From Monosporascus cannonballus (taxonomy: Eukaryota > Ascomycota > Sordariomycetes > Xylariales), in assembly GCA_004154925.1 (NCBI GenBank), contig QJNS01000190.1, forward strand, positions 92,660 through 156,659: DNA of 64,000 bases, in the 5' to 3' direction. This document shows positions 1-14,349 of the stretch, piece by piece (position 1 is the stretch's first letter; every line of letters begins with the position of its first letter). Under the pieces are notes generated by a model. That model did no database searches, was not told the DNA's origin, and worked only from the letters and a program-made list of their open reading frames with translations. The translations under genes and the position numbers were made by a program.

Positions 1-3000
1 CTTTACTATAATAGGTCGTATCCAAAAAGAAAAAAGAAAACCCCGGTTGAATTAATGCGGTTTCCGCGATATTTATATTAATTTAATTAAAAATTTGGTA
101 TTAAGGCTTTTTCTTATTCGAATTGTGTCCGATTTAACGAAACCAATTTTTTTATTACGAAATATTTAAATTATAATTGTTATATCCGTCGGTAACGTTT
201 TTTTATAACGTTTTAATCATAAATTTGCTGCAAAAAATAAACGAAACGCAAAACCGTTTATTGCCCGAATAACGTAAAACCGAAAATAGCTTTTTGTTAT
301 ACTAAGAAGTTGCAAAAAAAAAATAAAAGGCAGTAAAAAAAAGGTTAGCCGAATTATGCCGTTAGTAAAACGAAAAATCGAAGGAATTTGTTTAAAAATT
401 AAGGCGTTTACGCCTTTAATAAAGCTTTTTTAAAAAAAGGGCCGTAAAATTATTAAAAGAAATTTGAATTTAAATTAATTAAAAAAACGGGAAAGAATGA
501 AAAAAAGCGGCGCTACGTAGACGTGAAGCAAGTACAGTTTATATCTAAGATGGACGTTATTTTAAAGGCGTTTATTTTTTTAACTGGAACGCCGAAAGTT
601 TGGATTTAAATAAGGGACCGTTATCGCCCGTAACTTTAGCCGTATTAAAAACGGTCGGTTAGGATTTTGTCGGTAAAATGTTTTAATTAAGTCTATCGTA
701 TACGTTAAATTATTAAATGATTTTTATATGTTTTATTTATATAAGTATTTTTTTTATTTAATTAGGTATTACATCTTATTTTTGATTATTTTGAAATTTA
801 ATATTTATTCGATTTTGTATTTGTTAAAAATGTTTTTAAATTTTCGGTCTTTTCTAATAAGGCGTTTATAAATGCTAATTTTAATAAATAAAATATGAAA
901 AATAAGGTGTATTTTTATGTTTTTGGGTAGTAATAATTAATAATTAGTTCTAGAAATAATTTCTTTAATTTTAAGTAGGTTAAAATTTTTAAAATTAAAT
1001 TTATTACTAGGTTTTTTTATTTTGATTTAAAAGATGTTCAAAGTTACGTTTTGCCTCTGGTGTAATAGATATATTTTATTTCTTTTTGTTAAAATTATTT
1101 TTTTAATTCCTTTCTTATTATAATATTAGGTTTTTTAGTATTAAAGAAATTATAATTCGTTTTAAAGACGGGCTTAAATCGTTTTAATTTCTGTTATTAA
1201 TATTTTTATTTTTAAAATAATCGTAACAATTTTTGGTACCTTATTAAGATATTGTTTGAGTTATTTTGTTTTTATATTATATTGGTATATTGTTATATAA
1301 AATAACAAATTTATATTTTTGTTAACAGATATATTATAAACGATTTGCGCCAGTGGTAAAAATTTTACCTAGTTATTTTGTTAATAATTATAATAACCTT
1401 TAAAATATTATTTTATAATTTGGTTTAATTATTCAATTTGGCCGTTTATTTAAGATTAAAATGTTATTAAGAATTTAAATTTAATATTAATTTGTTTAAA
1501 AAAGCTGGTACCAAATTTAAAGTTAAAAACGTATTTTTGTCGGAAATAATTCTTTTGGTATTCCGTATTTGTTAAAGTAATATCTAATAAAGGCATAAAC
1601 TAATTGCTTTGTCGTTACGTTTTTTTTAAAAGGTAAAAAATACCCATACTTAATAAATCTATTAACGATTACCTACATTCCGTCATATTGGATTTTAATA
1701 ATTAGATTTTTTTAATGGAAATAAGTTAATAATAAAGTTTTAAATTAGGGTATTTTATATTTTGTTAGGAATGTCCGTAAGTTATAACAGTCCGTAGTGC
1801 TTATGGCGTGTTACCTTGGCCTTATTGTAAATATTGCAATTTTTAATAATTCTTTTGACCATTCGACGTAACTTTGAGAAGTTGTCTTTTTCTTATAACC
1901 GTCGGATGGTTTTAAAATTTTCTTAATGTTTATATAATGGATTTTCGTAAAATTCCTTTACGAATCGTTTTTGTTGATTTTTTTGGAATAAAATCTTGTT
2001 ATGGTATAATAACTGGTCCATTGGTTATTCCTTTAACTGTTGAATCTTTTCTTATTCCTTCGTATTATAAAAATTCCGAAACCGTTTTAAAAGTTTGGGG
2101 AATAGTTTTTCTAGGATTTCGTATAATTATATAATGTTATCCTTATTTTATTATAGTATTTGCATATTCTTTTGGGAATTTCGGTATCATAATTGTTTTT
2201 GCAACTAAAAATATCTGCTTGGATATTTTTTTCCTTTAATATAATATATTTTAAAATTAAATCTGAATAGGAAAATTATCTAAGTTTTCTATTTTTTGTT
2301 TAAGCGTTATACTTTTATAAATCGGGTAAGATTTTTATAATTAAAGTAAATATTAAAAGGTTTTTTTGTTCCGTTAAAGAAAGGTTTTTATTCCTTAGAG
2401 GTATTAATAATTATTAATAATTCCTTATCATAAATTAAATATTTGGATTTTGTATTTTAAAATGCTTTTAAGTAATATACCATTAGGTACCATTTGCCGT
2501 TATTTTTTAATTATTTTAAAACGGTATTTAATATATAGTTTAAAAAATCCGTTTTTAAGCGTTTTTTTTTCTGTCGGCGTTAGGTAATCTTATTATGGGT
2601 CCGCTAGTAATTGCATTTTTCAAAATTTGGAATGCTTTTTTCGTTTTCTTTTAGGAGTTCAAATATTTTTCCCATATATTCTTTAATAATAAGTTTCGTT
2701 AATAGCTTAATTATATTTCCGTATTTCTTAATTAGGCCACGGACGTAATCCGTAAATTTTAAGATTTGTCGGATATTTATAATAATTATTTTGTTAGAAA
2801 TAGGTCAGTTTTTAATTATTTTTATCTTAAAGAATTAAATTTGAATTTGGCCGGAGATGAAAATATATTTCAGAAAATCTAGTTTTTATATATGTTATAC
2901 GTTTTTGGCAGAGATAATTCAGATATTTACTTTGTTTAACGTTTAAAGTATTTAAATAATTTGCTTTTTGCACTTCTTAAAGGTTTCAAAATAAATAAGA

Positions 3001-4089
3001 ATGTTGTCGAAATAAACAAATATAAACTTATCTAGGAATTTTCTGAAAATAGTTATAATTAATCGTTAAAAACTGGCGGGAGCATTAATAAGTCCTATAA
3101 GTATTATTTTGTATTCGTAAAGTCCATATATTGTTTTAAATGCCGTTTTTCATTTTTTGGCCATTTTACTACGGTAATAACCGTTTCGAAAATTAAATAC
3201 GATAAATTATTTAATTTTACTAATGTTTTTTTAATGTACTTTTTAAAGTTAAAGAATATCTGTTTTTAATCGTAATGTCATTTAATTATTTATAGTTAAT
3301 TACTTTCCTAAAAACCAAATTTTCGATTTCGTTAACTTTTTATTTTTTATCTTTAGGTTTTAATATTATTAAAACGGGGTATTCCGTAAGAAAATCAAAA
3401 AAATTAAATATATTTTCTTTTTAAATTAAATTAAAATTTTTATAATGTCTTTAACTTATTCGGATTTATATAGTAAATCTTGTAAACTTTAGAATAATAT
3501 TTTTTTAATATGAATTTTATAATCCTATTATCCGTATAATAATAATTTATAGGTTTTTTTTTATTTTTAAACAATTTTTTAAATCGTTAATATTTAGGCG
3601 GTATCATGGAAGCTTAATTTGCAATCTGGATTACCTTAATAATATAGCAAACTTTTTGGTTATTTTTTAAGTAATTTGTTTTTTTATAAAAGTATTTAAT
3701 ATCATTAATTAATATATGCATTACTGGACCTGAATTATGATATTCTCAAAATAATGTCGTACCTAAAAATATCTGCAATATTTAACGAAATCCGTTTTTA
3801 ATATCTTTAAATCCGTATTAAAAGTATTTTAATTTTTCGAAAAGTTCGTCCGTTTTCGTACGTAAATAGATTTTCGTACATTATACGTAATTTATAAAAC
3901 CTTAATTTATATTTTTAAGAAATCTTATGTTTTTTTATTATTATGAAAAAGATAAAAATTTTTGGAGTTTTTAAGTTAATTATAGCTTTAAACGTTTTGT
4001 CTTTATATCGAAAAAAATGTTTATTTAATTGTATAATTTTTTAAATACCTTATATAAGGTTTTATATGTTGGGGTTTTTCGATACTTTA

Positions 4090-4510
4090 TGTAACGAACC
4101 TGTTATACATCCACCTGGAGGTATGAGCAGTATCCGAAAAGGGTCTTAATTTGCAGGTAACAATAGGGCGAGGAATAATTTAATGATCTGTTTGTTAAAA
4201 AGATTTAAAGATTTTTCCCTTAATTAGAGAACGATGTAATTACCTTTTGATTAAGAGCTTAGGTTAATAGCTAAGGAACGAAATTAAGTAGGTGGTTATT
4301 TACATAAAAAACTTAAAGTTTTTATACCTTTTTCCATTTTGCTGGTATAACATTGATTTTTTAAATTTGTTAGATTATCCAGATTACAGTAATCTATATA
4401 ATTTAATAAATCAGTTAGATTATTTTAAATTACGTGACTTAAAGTGTGAAGCTTTCCTTTTTTTGCAGCCCTGGGGCTTTTAAAACGGGTTTACTCGGGG
4501 ATCTGTAATA
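4090..4510 (-). repeat. Left-hand LTR of Gypsy A (3' LTR in coding sense)
   Basis: It matches 10952-11372 over its whole length. It starts TGTAACG and ends TGTAATA (RIP form of TGTAACA). It contains a clustered GATC/AGATTA segment and a GGGGATCTGTAATA end. The same first 270 bp or so recur in the LTRs at 13645, 62202 and 63028. Confidence 0.93.
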
Positions 4511-7500
4511 TTATTCTCCTTTTTTCAAGATCTTTATCCTAAAGATAAAAAGGTAAGCACTTTTTTTTTCTAATTGAAAATTATTTTTCTTATTGCCAAC
4601 TTACTATGGCAGGTCAAGCAGAAAAATTAACGCGTTAATCCCGTGCGAATTAGCGTTAAACTTGCAATAATCGGTTTGCTTACATTTTCAAGTTTGGGTT
4701 CGAGGTGTTACCTTATTCCAATTGTTTTTTATTCGGGGAATTTAAGTATTTCATAACGGAAAACATTTTAAGCTGTTATTATTGTACCCGTCGTTAACGT
4801 TATTATGACGGATTAACAATTATTATGTTTTTATTAAAGAATATCGGTTTTGAACGCGACCGCCTTTAAAGGGAACGTCGTGCTACTAAAGATAAACTTA
4901 TGGAATTGCAGCGAAAATTTCAAAAGAAGATATTAAAAAGAATAAACAAATTATAACGTTTGCGTCGCCAGGAAGACTTTTTAAAGGAAAAAAGGTTATA
5001 GCTACTTTTTAAGGGTTACGAATTAAACTAATTAAAGGAGCGGAAAAGGATGGAAAAAAAACGACGTCGTGTGGAAACGGAATAAACGTAACTTATTTTA
5101 AAAATAAACGCCATAATAAAGGCGTTTACTTTTTTCGACTGGAACGCTGAAAGTTTGGATTTAAAAGGGGGGCCTTTATCGTTTACGACCTTAGCTGCGC
5201 TGGAGACGGTCGGTTAGGATTTTGGCGGTGGAACGTTTTAACCAGGTCTATCGCATTCGTTAAGTGGTTAAATGGTTCCTAAGTATTTTTTTATGTAAAT
5301 ATCCTTCTTATTTAATTAGGTACTGAACTTTGTTTTTGACTATTTTGGAGTCCAGTATTCGTTTAATTTCGTATTTGTCGGAATCCTTTTTAAGTTCTAG
5401 GTCTGTTTCTAACGGGGCGTTTTTAGGTATTGGTTCAAGTAAAGAAATGTGGAAAATAGGGTATATTTTCATGTTTTTGGGTAACGATAATCGGTAGTTG
5501 GTTTTGGAAACGACTTTTTTAACCTTAAACGGGCCAAATTTCTTAAAGTCGAGTTTGTCGCTAGGTTTTTTCGTTTTAATCTGTAAAATGTTCGAAATTA
5601 CGTTTTATTTTTGGCGTAACAAATAAACTTTGTTTTTCTTCGTTAAAATTGGTCCTTTAATTCTTTTTTTATTATAATATTAAGTTATCCGTTATTAAAA
5701 GAATTACAATTCGTTTTGGAAATGGGCTTGGATTGTTTTAATTTTTGTTATTAATATTTTTGCTTTTAAAGTAATTATAGCAATTTTTGGTGCCTTATTA
5801 AACGGTTATTTAGGTCGTTTTATCTTTGTATTATGCCCGTATATAGCTATATAAAGAGATATGCTTATATTTTCGTTAACAGATGTATTATAAGCGATTT
5901 GTGCCAGTAATAAAAGCTTTACTTAATTATTCTATTAATAATTAACGTAACTTCGGAGATATTATTTTAAGGTTTAGTTCAGTTTTTCGGTTTGGCCGTC
6001 CGTTTAGGGATAATAAGCTGTTGAAAATTTAAATTTAGCACCGATTTATTTAAAAAAGCTGGTACCGAATTTCGAAGTAAACAACGTATTTTTGTCAGAA
6101 ATAATCTTTTTTGGTATCCCGTATTTATCGAAGCAATACCTGATAAAGGCGTAGGCTAACTATTTTGCCGTTACGTTTCCTTTAAAAGGCAGAAAATACC
6201 TATATTTGGTAAATTTATTAATAATTACCTATATTCCGTCGTATTCGACTTTAGTAACTGGGTTTTTTGATAAAGGTAAACTAGTAATAAAGTTCTAAGT
6301 TATAGTATTCTATATTTTATTAGGAATGTTAATGGGTTATAGTAGCCTATAGGGCTTATGGCGTAATACCTTCGCCTTGTTATAAACGTTATAATCCTTA
6401 ATTATTTTTTTAACTATATGTCGTAACTTTGGGAAGTTGTATTTTTCTTGTAGTTGTTAAATGGTTTTAAAAATTCCTTAATATTTATACAACGGGTTCT
6501 CGTAAAATTCTTTTATAAACCGTTTTTGTTAATCTTTTGGAACATAAATTTTGCCATGGTATAATAATTAGTTTTTTGGTTATTCCTTTAGCTGCTAAAT
6601 CTTTTTTTGTTCCTTTTCGTTATAGGAATTCCGAAACCGTATTAGGAGTTCGGGAAATGGTTTTTTTAAGATTTCGCATAACTATATTATGCCATCTTGG
6701 TTATACTGTAATATTTACATGCTTTTTTTGGGAATTTTAAAGTCGTAATCGCTTTTACGATTAAGAATATCCGCCTGGATGTTTTTTTTTCTTTTGATAT
6801 GATATATTTTGAAGTTAAATTTTAATAGAAAAATTATCCAAGTTTTATGTCGTTTTTTCAGTTTTTATGCTTTTATAAATCGGGTAAAGTTTTTGTGGTT
6901 AAAGTAAATATTAAAGGGTTTTTTCGTTCCGTTAAAGAAAAGTTCTTATTTCTTAAAAGCGTTAATAATTGCCAATAATTCTTTATCGTAAATTAAGTAT
7001 TTAAATTTTGTATTTCGGAATGCTTTTAAATAATATGCCATTAGGTATTATTTGCCGTTATCCTTTAATTATTTTAGGACGGTACTTAATGTATAATCTG
7101 AAATATCCGTTTTTAGTCGTTTTTTTTTATTTGCGTTAAATAATTTTATTATAGGTCCGTTAATAATTATATCCTTTAAAATCTGGAATACTTTTTTTAC
7201 TTTTTCTAAAAGTTCGAACTTTTTTCTTACGTACTTTTTGGTAATAAGTCTCGTCAATAATCTGATTATATCTCCGTATCCTTTAATTAGGCCGCGTACG
7301 TAACCCGTAAATCTTAAGATTTATCGGATGTTGGTAACGGTCGCCTTATTAAAGATAAGCCAGTCCTTAACTGCTTTTATCTTAAAGCGTTAAATCTAAA
7401 TTTGGCCGGAGGTGAAAATATATTTTAAAAAGTTTAGTTTCTGCGTATATTATACATTTTTGGCGGGGTTAATTCGGATATTTGTTTCGTTTAACGTTTG

Positions 7501-10500
7501 GAGCACTTGGGTAATTTGTTTTTTGTGCTTTTCCAAAGTTTCGGAATAAATAAGAATATCGTCGAGGTAAACAAATATAAACTTATCCAAAAATTTTTTA
7601 AGCGTAATTATAATTAGGCGTTAAAAGCTGGCGGGAATATTAGTAAATTCTATAAGCATTATTTTGTATTCGTAAAGTCTATATATTATTCTAAATACCG
7701 TTTTCCATTTTTCTCTTTTGGCCATTTCAATACGGTAATAACTGTTTCGAAAATCAAATGCAATAAATTATTTAACTTTATTAACGTTTTCTTTTAACGT
7801 ATTTATAAAGGTTAAAAAATATCCATTTTTAATCGTGATATTATTTAACTATCGGTAATCGATTATTTTTTTGAAAACCAGGTTTCCGTTTTCGTTAATC
7901 TTTTGCTTTTTATCTTTAGTTTTTGGTACTATAAAAACAGGATATCCCGCAGGAGAATTAAAGGGTTAAATATATTTTTTTTTCAAGTTAAGCCGAATAT
8001 TTTTTTACAAAGCCCTTAATTTATTAAGGTTTATATAATAAATTTTATAAAGTTTAAGATGGTATCCTTCCTTAATAGGTATCTTATAGTCCCATTAACC
8101 ATATGGCGGTAGTTTATGATTTTCTTCATCTTTAAACAATTTCTTAAATCGTCGATACTCAGGTGGTATCGTAAAGGCTTGATTTGTAACTTGGATTTCC
8201 TTAATAACATAACAAATTTTTTGGTCGTTTTTTTCGGGTGGTTTTCGTTTTTGTTCCCATAAGAATGTTTGGTTTTTCCAATTAATATGTAAATTGCTGG
8301 ATCTGAACCACGGCATTCCCAAAATAATGTCGTACTTAGAAATGTCGGTAATGTCCAGCGAAATCCGTTTTTGGTATCCTTGAATTTGTATTGGAAATTT
8401 TTTAGTTTTTCGTAGAATTCGTCCGTTTTCGTATATGGATAAATTTCCGTTTACTATACGTAATTTGTAGGACTTTAACTTATATTTCTAAGAAATCTGA
8501 TATTTTTCTGTTATTAAAAGGGAAATAAAATTTCTTTCGGTTCCTAAGTCGATTATGGCTTTAAACGTTTTGCCTTTATATCGAAAAAGAATCTTTATTT
8601 GATTACGTAATCCTTTTATTACTTTACATAAGGTTTTGTATATTAAGGCTTTTCGATACCTTATTTTCGAAGGCTTTTATCGTTTTTTAACTGGTATGGT
8701 TTTGCGAAAAGGCGTTTCTATTCCCGAGTTTTCTTGGCTGCATACTTAGTACAGTGGTCGTCTATGTACTTATACCATTTCTTTCTGCCCAACTGGCATC
8801 CGAAAGTAACCATTTTTTTCTGGCTTATCCCTTGGTTTTATATTTTTTAAATCGTAAGGTCGGAAAAGTATATTTCCGAAAGAGGTATTCCTATATTTAG
8901 AAGTTCGTATTGAATATAAAGCGTTAAGGCATAATATAAATATCTTTGCAATATGGCCTTTTAACTCTGTTTTGAATTGGGATATAAGTAATAAAATTTG
9001 GGGTATTTTAACCATTAAGGGTTTTTTGTGCATTTATACTTGTTATCAGGTTCGGTAAATATCTTCTCGTTTTATCCAGGCCAAAAATTATTGTTTTTTT
9101 TAGCTTTAAAATAAACGAAATAATCGTCGAGGTAATAAGCAATAAAATGCAACGAATTGTGATAATTTATTTGGGGTTTCTTGATATGCATTAAGCATTC
9201 GGGAAGCTTACAAAACTTTAGGGATAATTATTTATAATTATTAACGTCGGGTCGGAACTAATCGTTTTCGTCGTGCATCTCATATTAAGATAAATCGAGA
9301 TAGCAGCGGCATCTTAACTTTATAATTATCTTAAAGGCCGTTTGTCCTAGGTAATATTTATAGGCTTTAACCTTAAAATTCTGGCAAACTGGATAATTTT
9401 TGTATTTTGGGATATCACTTTAAATCTGAATAATTATGGTAATAATAAATTCTGGCTAGGAAGAAGTTAAATTAATTTCTTTTTCCTTTTTTTCTGCCTT
9501 ACTGTTAATTTTTTATTCAATTATTTTAACTTTTTTCTGGGGTTAAGGAATTCCTTCTTTTTTGGAGTTCCTTTTAGCAGGAAAGCAATATTCGCTTTTG
9601 AAATATCCCTTTTTGCCACAGTTAAAACATTTTACGTTAAACTTATCCTTTTTGGGTTTTTTCGAAACGGCATTCGCTTTTTTCTAAGGCTTGCCCTTAT
9701 CTTTCTTGTTTCGGCTATTAAGGCCTTTATCGTTACTTCGCTTATTAATCTTTTTCTTCTCGAAATATCGGTCGAAAATGCGCCGGTCGGCAATAATAAC
9801 CTTATTGGTATATTCCGGGAAAAATCCAATCTTAGGTACTTTATACATTTCATCCTTAATTAAAAGCTTTAGGCCATCGTAATAAAAATAAAATAACGCA
9901 TTTTTTAACAAATTGGAAATAGCAGCAAAGCGGTTAAATTCCGTCGTATATTCGGCGGCTAACTTAATTTACTGAAAAAGATGTAACTGCTTAACAACAT
10001 CTTATTTTTTATCAGGGTTTCCGAATAAAGTTCGTATCCGTTTTTCGAAATAGTCGTATTTACTGAAAATATAATTAGTTATATCCGAAAAATTATCCGG
10101 GTAATTCTTTAAGTAATCTTTTATAATAAACTCGAACTACAAAAGGATTTTCCCGATAAATAACTAAAAAATAACTATCACCTTTTAATAATTTTTAATC
10201 AAAGAATTATCGTAAAACTTAAGGTAAAGCCTGGCCTAAACCAGGAATCCTTTTGGGTCCTTAGATTTATCATAGGGCTTGGGGGGATTCGGCTTGTAGC
10301 CCTTAACGTTTGGCATTCCATAGTAAATAGGCAGTGGTATGGTTCTTTCGCGAATCTGGTTTGCTCCGAACAGTGGTAAAGTTAAAATTCCTTCTGGAAT
10401 TTATCCTATTTCGATCGAAGGTGGTCGAAAATTACTTCCTTAATTTTATTCTTTAGGGGAGCCAAACTGAAACAAAGTCGTTTTTTTTCCTTTGGCGAAT

Positions 10501-10951
10501 TGAATATTCTCTTACTCTAAACTTTAAACCTTTTGGGCCAAGAAGTCCAATCTTTTTTCCGTAATAAGTTTTTTTTCTTTTCCCTTTAGAACCTCGGTTC
10601 TATATTTTTCCTTAACCCCTTTTTTAATTACCTTCTTTTCCGACTCCTTTCCCTGGACTTCGATAATGTCCTTAGGGGTCGGGATAAATTACTATCTGGG
10701 CTACGAGAATAATCCTCCCTAAGATCGAATAATAAAAGGTACCATGTTATTAATTAATTGAAAAATTTCTTTAATAAGGGGTAAATTATCTAATCTAGTT
10801 ATTAATCCTTTACTAACTAATAATAAAGATCGGATATGCTATTTATTTTCTAAACGTCGTCCTATAATATCATTTTTATTAAATTCAGGAAAGCTTATAT
10901 CCAACTGGGCCTTAAATTATTCGTCGGCTATTAATTAAGGAACTATCAAAA
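4511..10951 (-). pseudogene. gag-pol remnant of Gypsy A
   Basis: Reading the minus strand from right to left: a gag zinc knuckle lies near 9560-9640 (C-F-N-C-G-K-K-G, with the usual His and one Cys changed to Tyr as RIP would do). The end of the aspartic protease lies around 8322 (L/M-G-M-P-W-F-R followed by H-I-N-W-K, as in the usual I-I-L-G-M-P-W-F-R). Reverse transcriptase spans about 8000-7330 and keeps scraps such as F-G-K-A-Q-K. An RNase H stretch follows near 6950, then integrase over about 6400-5500. Stops occur every few tens of codons, so no protein can be made. The order gag-PR-RT-RH-IN is the Gypsy (Metaviridae) order. Confidence 0.85.
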
Positions 10952-11372
10952 TATAACAAACCTGTTATATATCTACCTGGAGGTATAAGCAGTATCCGAA
11001 AAAGGTTTTAATTTGCAAGTAATAATAAGGCGAGGAATAATTTAATAATCTATTCGTTAAAAAGATTTAAAGATTTTTCCCTTAATTAAAAAACGATGCA
11101 ATTACCTCTTAATTAAAAGCTTAAGTTTATAACTAAGGAGCAAAACTAAGTAGGTAATTATTTACATAAAAAACCTAAAACTTTTATACCTCCTTCCATT
11201 CTGCTGGTATAACATTAATCTTTTAGATTTGTTAAATTACCTAGATCACAGTGATCTATGTGATCTAATAGATCAGTTAAATTACTTTAAGTCACGTGAC
11301 TTAAAGTGTGGAGCTTTCCCTCTTCTGCAGCCCTGGGGCCTCCAGAACGGGTCTACTCGGGGATCCGTAACA
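10952..11372 (-). repeat. Right-hand LTR of Gypsy A (5' LTR in coding sense)
   Basis: It is the partner of 4090-4510 and less mutated in its right half (CAGCCCTGGGGCC, GGGGATCCGTAACA). It carries GATC-rich direct and inverted repeats around 11235-11275. It is immediately followed by the second copy of the CTTTA target duplication. Confidence 0.93.
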
Positions 11373-13644
11373 CTTTATTTTCAAAGGCCTTTATCGTTTT
11401 TTAATTAATATGTTTTACTTACGCAAAAGCATTTTAATTTTTGAGCTTTTTTAATTACGTACTTAGTATAATAATTATTTATATATTTATACTATTTTTT
11501 TGCCCGATTAATATCTAAAAATAATTATTTTTTTAATTTAATTTTTGGTTTTATATTTTTTAAGTTATAAGATCAGAAAAGTGCATTTTCGAAAAATGTA
11601 TTTCTATATTTAGGAGTTCGTATTAAATATAAAGTGTTAAAACGTAACATAAGTATTTTTGCGATATAGCTTTTCGATTCCATTTTAAATTAGGATATAA
11701 ATAATAAGATTTGAGATATTTTGGTTATCGGGGGGTTTCTGTATATTTGTATTCGTTATTTGGTTCGGGAAGTATTTTTTTATTTTATTTAGGCCAAAAG
11801 TTATTATTTTTTTTAGCTTTAAAATAAACAAAATAGTCGTTACGGTAATAAGCGGTAAAATGCAATAAATTATAAGGATTAGCTTTGGTATATACTCAGT
11901 ATTTAAAGAATTTACAAAGTTTTAAAAATAATTATCTATAATTATTAACGTTGGGTTGGAATTAACCGTCCTTGTTGTATATTTTATATTAAGATAATTC
12001 GAAATAATAACGGTATTTTAGCGCTATAGTTATTTTGGAAACCGTTTATCTTAAATAATATTTACAGGCTTTTATTTTAAAATCTTAGCAAATTAAATAA
12101 TTTTCGCATTTTAAGATGTTGTTCTTGGTTTGAATAATTATGGCAATAGTGAATTCTGGCTGGGGAAAAACGAATTAATTTTTCTTTTCTTTTTTTACCT
12201 TATTATTAATTTTTCACTTAATTATCCTAACTTTTCTTGGGGTTAAAGAATTCCTCCTTTTTTAAAGTCCTTTTTTGCAGAGGATCGATATTCGCTTTTA
12301 AAATACCCCTTTTTGCCATAGTTAAAATATTTTACTTTAGATTTGTTTTTTTTTAGACTTTTTCGAAGCGGCATTTGTTTCCTTTTAAGGTTTACCTTTA
12401 TCTTTCTTAGTTTGGCTATTGGAACCCTTATTATCGCCTTACTTGTCGGTTCTTTTTTTTTCTAAGTACCGATTAAAGGTATATCGGTTAATAATAAGAA
12501 CCTTATTTATATATTTCGCAAAAAATCCCATTTTAAATTTTATATATAATTCGTTTTTAACTTAAAGTTTTAGGCCGTTATAATAAAGATAAAATAATAT
12601 ATTTTTTTGATAAATTGAAAATAATTGCCAAATAATTAAACTTAATTATATATTCGAATATTAATTTAGTTTAACGAAAAAAATGGAATTGCTTAATTAT
12701 ATATTATTTCTTATCCGGAATTTCAAATAGGGTTAATTTTTTTTTCGAACTATTTATATTTGCTAAAAATATAATTGGTTATATCCGAAGATTTTTGGGG
12801 GTAATTTTGCAAATAGTTTTTTATAATATTTTCGAATTATAAAAAGGTTTTTCCAGTAAATAATTAGGAAATAGCTATTATTTTTTGGTAAATTTCCGAT
12901 CAAAAACTTTTATAAAACTTAAGGTAAAATTTGACTTATACTAGAAATTTTTGTATATTCGTAAATTTATTATAAGGCTTAAAAAACTTAATTTATAATT
13001 TTTGACGTTTAGTATTTTATAATAATTAAGTAATGGAATATCTTTTTTTATAATTAATTTACGCCAAATAATAGCAGAATTAAATTTTTTTTTATTATGG
13101 TTATTCCGTATCGAATAAAGGCGGTTAAAAACCACTTTTTTAATTTCGTCCTTTAAGGAAGCCGATTTGCGAAAAAATCAGTTTTTTTTCCTTAAGCGAA
13201 TCGAACATTTTTTCGTTTTAAACTTTGAATTTTCTAAGCTAAAAAATCTAATTTTTCTTTCGTAATAAGTTTCTTTTTCCTTTAAAACTTCGGTTTTATA
13301 TTTTTCTTTAGCTTTTGTTTCATTATTTTCTTTTCCTATTTCTTTTTTTGGATTTCGATGGTATTTTTATGAGTTAAGGTAAATTATTATTTAAATTTCA
13401 AAAATAACCTTTTTAAAATAGGATAATAAATGGTGTTATATTATTTATTAATTGTAACGTTTTTTTAATAAATAATAAATCGTTTAATCTGGTTATTAAT
13501 CCTTTACCGGCTAATAACAGGAATTAAATATATTATTTATTTTTAAACGTTATTTTATAATATTATTTTTATTAAGTTTAAAAAGATTTATATTTAATCA
13601 GGCTTTAAATTTTTCGTTAGTTATTAATTAAAGAATTATTAAAA

Positions 13645-14063
13645 TATAACAAATCTGTTATATATTTATCTAAAAATAGAAGTAATATCCGATATAAGGT
13701 TTTAATTTGTAAATAATAATAAAACGAAAAATAATTTAATAATTTATTCGTTAAAAAATATAAAATCGTTTTCTTTAATTAAAAAATAATATAATTACTT
13801 TTAGATTAAAAGCTTTAATTCATAATTAAAAGGCGGAATTAAGTAAGTATTATTTATATAAAAAATTAATTTATTATATATCTCAATTCTTAAAATAAAT
13901 ATATCGTAGATTTATTGGATTTATGTAATTTGGTCCCCAGATTACCCAGATTAACCAGATCTTTTTAAAAGCTAAGTCTTCCGTCCGAAGTTTAACCGTA
14001 ACAGGTCCGCGCTAGGCCTTAAAGGTTGGTCTCCTCGAGACAGAAACCCCTGTTCCTGTAACA
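13645..14063 (-). repeat. Right-hand LTR of Gypsy B
   Basis: It starts TATAACAAATCTG, the RIP form of TGTAACGAACCTG, and ends TTCCTGTAACA. It is 419 bp. The first 200 bp are heavily mutated, while the last 100 bp (GGTCCGCGCTAGGCC and onward) are nearly clean. Its 3' half matches the solo LTR at 62202-62639 rather than the LTRs of A. Confidence 0.85.
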
Positions 14064-14349
14064 AGTTGCCTCTTGTTAAGAGCTTAGATTGATAGCCAAG
14101 GAGCGAAACTAAGTAGGTGCCATTTACACGAGAGACCGATTCATTATATATCCCAATTCCTAAGGTGAGTGTGTCGTGGATATATGTGATCTATGTGATC
14201 TATGTGATCTGGTCTAGATCACTTAGATCACCTAGATTAACTAGATCACTTTAGGGCCAAGCCTCCCTGTCCGTAGTTTAGCCGCGACAGGTCTGCGCTA
14301 GGCCTTAAAGGTTGGTTCCTTCGCGACAGGAACCCCTGTTCCTGTAACA
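14064..14349 (-). repeat. Partial tandem copy of the B-type LTR
   Basis: Directly after the B LTR the sequence restarts inside the LTR (AGTTGCCTCTTG..., matching the interior of the LTR at 62202) and runs to a second TTCCTGTAACA at 14349. The first 140 bp or so of the LTR are absent. It holds three GTGATCTAT direct repeats and inverted AGATCAC partners (about 14186-14250). A template switch or unequal exchange at short homology would explain it. Confidence 0.8.

Larger units (their letters stand above)
4090..11372 (-). mobile_element. Complete Gypsy LTR retrotransposon A, nested in B
   Basis: The two LTRs are both 421 bp (4090-4510 and 10952-11372) and begin TGTAACGAACC (RIP-altered to TATAACAAACC on the right). 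The element is flanked by a perfect 5-bp target duplication CTTTA at 4085-4089 and 11373-11377. Removing the element and one duplication restores continuity of B when compared with A's own copy of that region near 8655. Coding is on the minus strand and is degenerate throughout. Confidence 0.95.
1..14063 (-). mobile_element. Gypsy LTR retrotransposon B, interrupted by Gypsy A and truncated by the window edge
   Basis: Position 1 onward is collinear with the inside of element A at an offset of about 4545, and the sequence resumes at 11378 exactly where A's target duplication ends. It continues to a right-hand LTR at 13645-14063. The left LTR should lie just outside the window. The pol order reads right to left: gag nearest 13.6 kb, then protease, reverse transcriptase, RNase H and integrase towards position 1. 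All frames carry many stops of the RIP type and no intact protein remains. B is more mutated than A, in keeping with A having inserted into it. On the right it abuts the RNase H region of Gypsy C, into which B probably inserted; the left junction cannot be seen. Confidence 0.88.
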
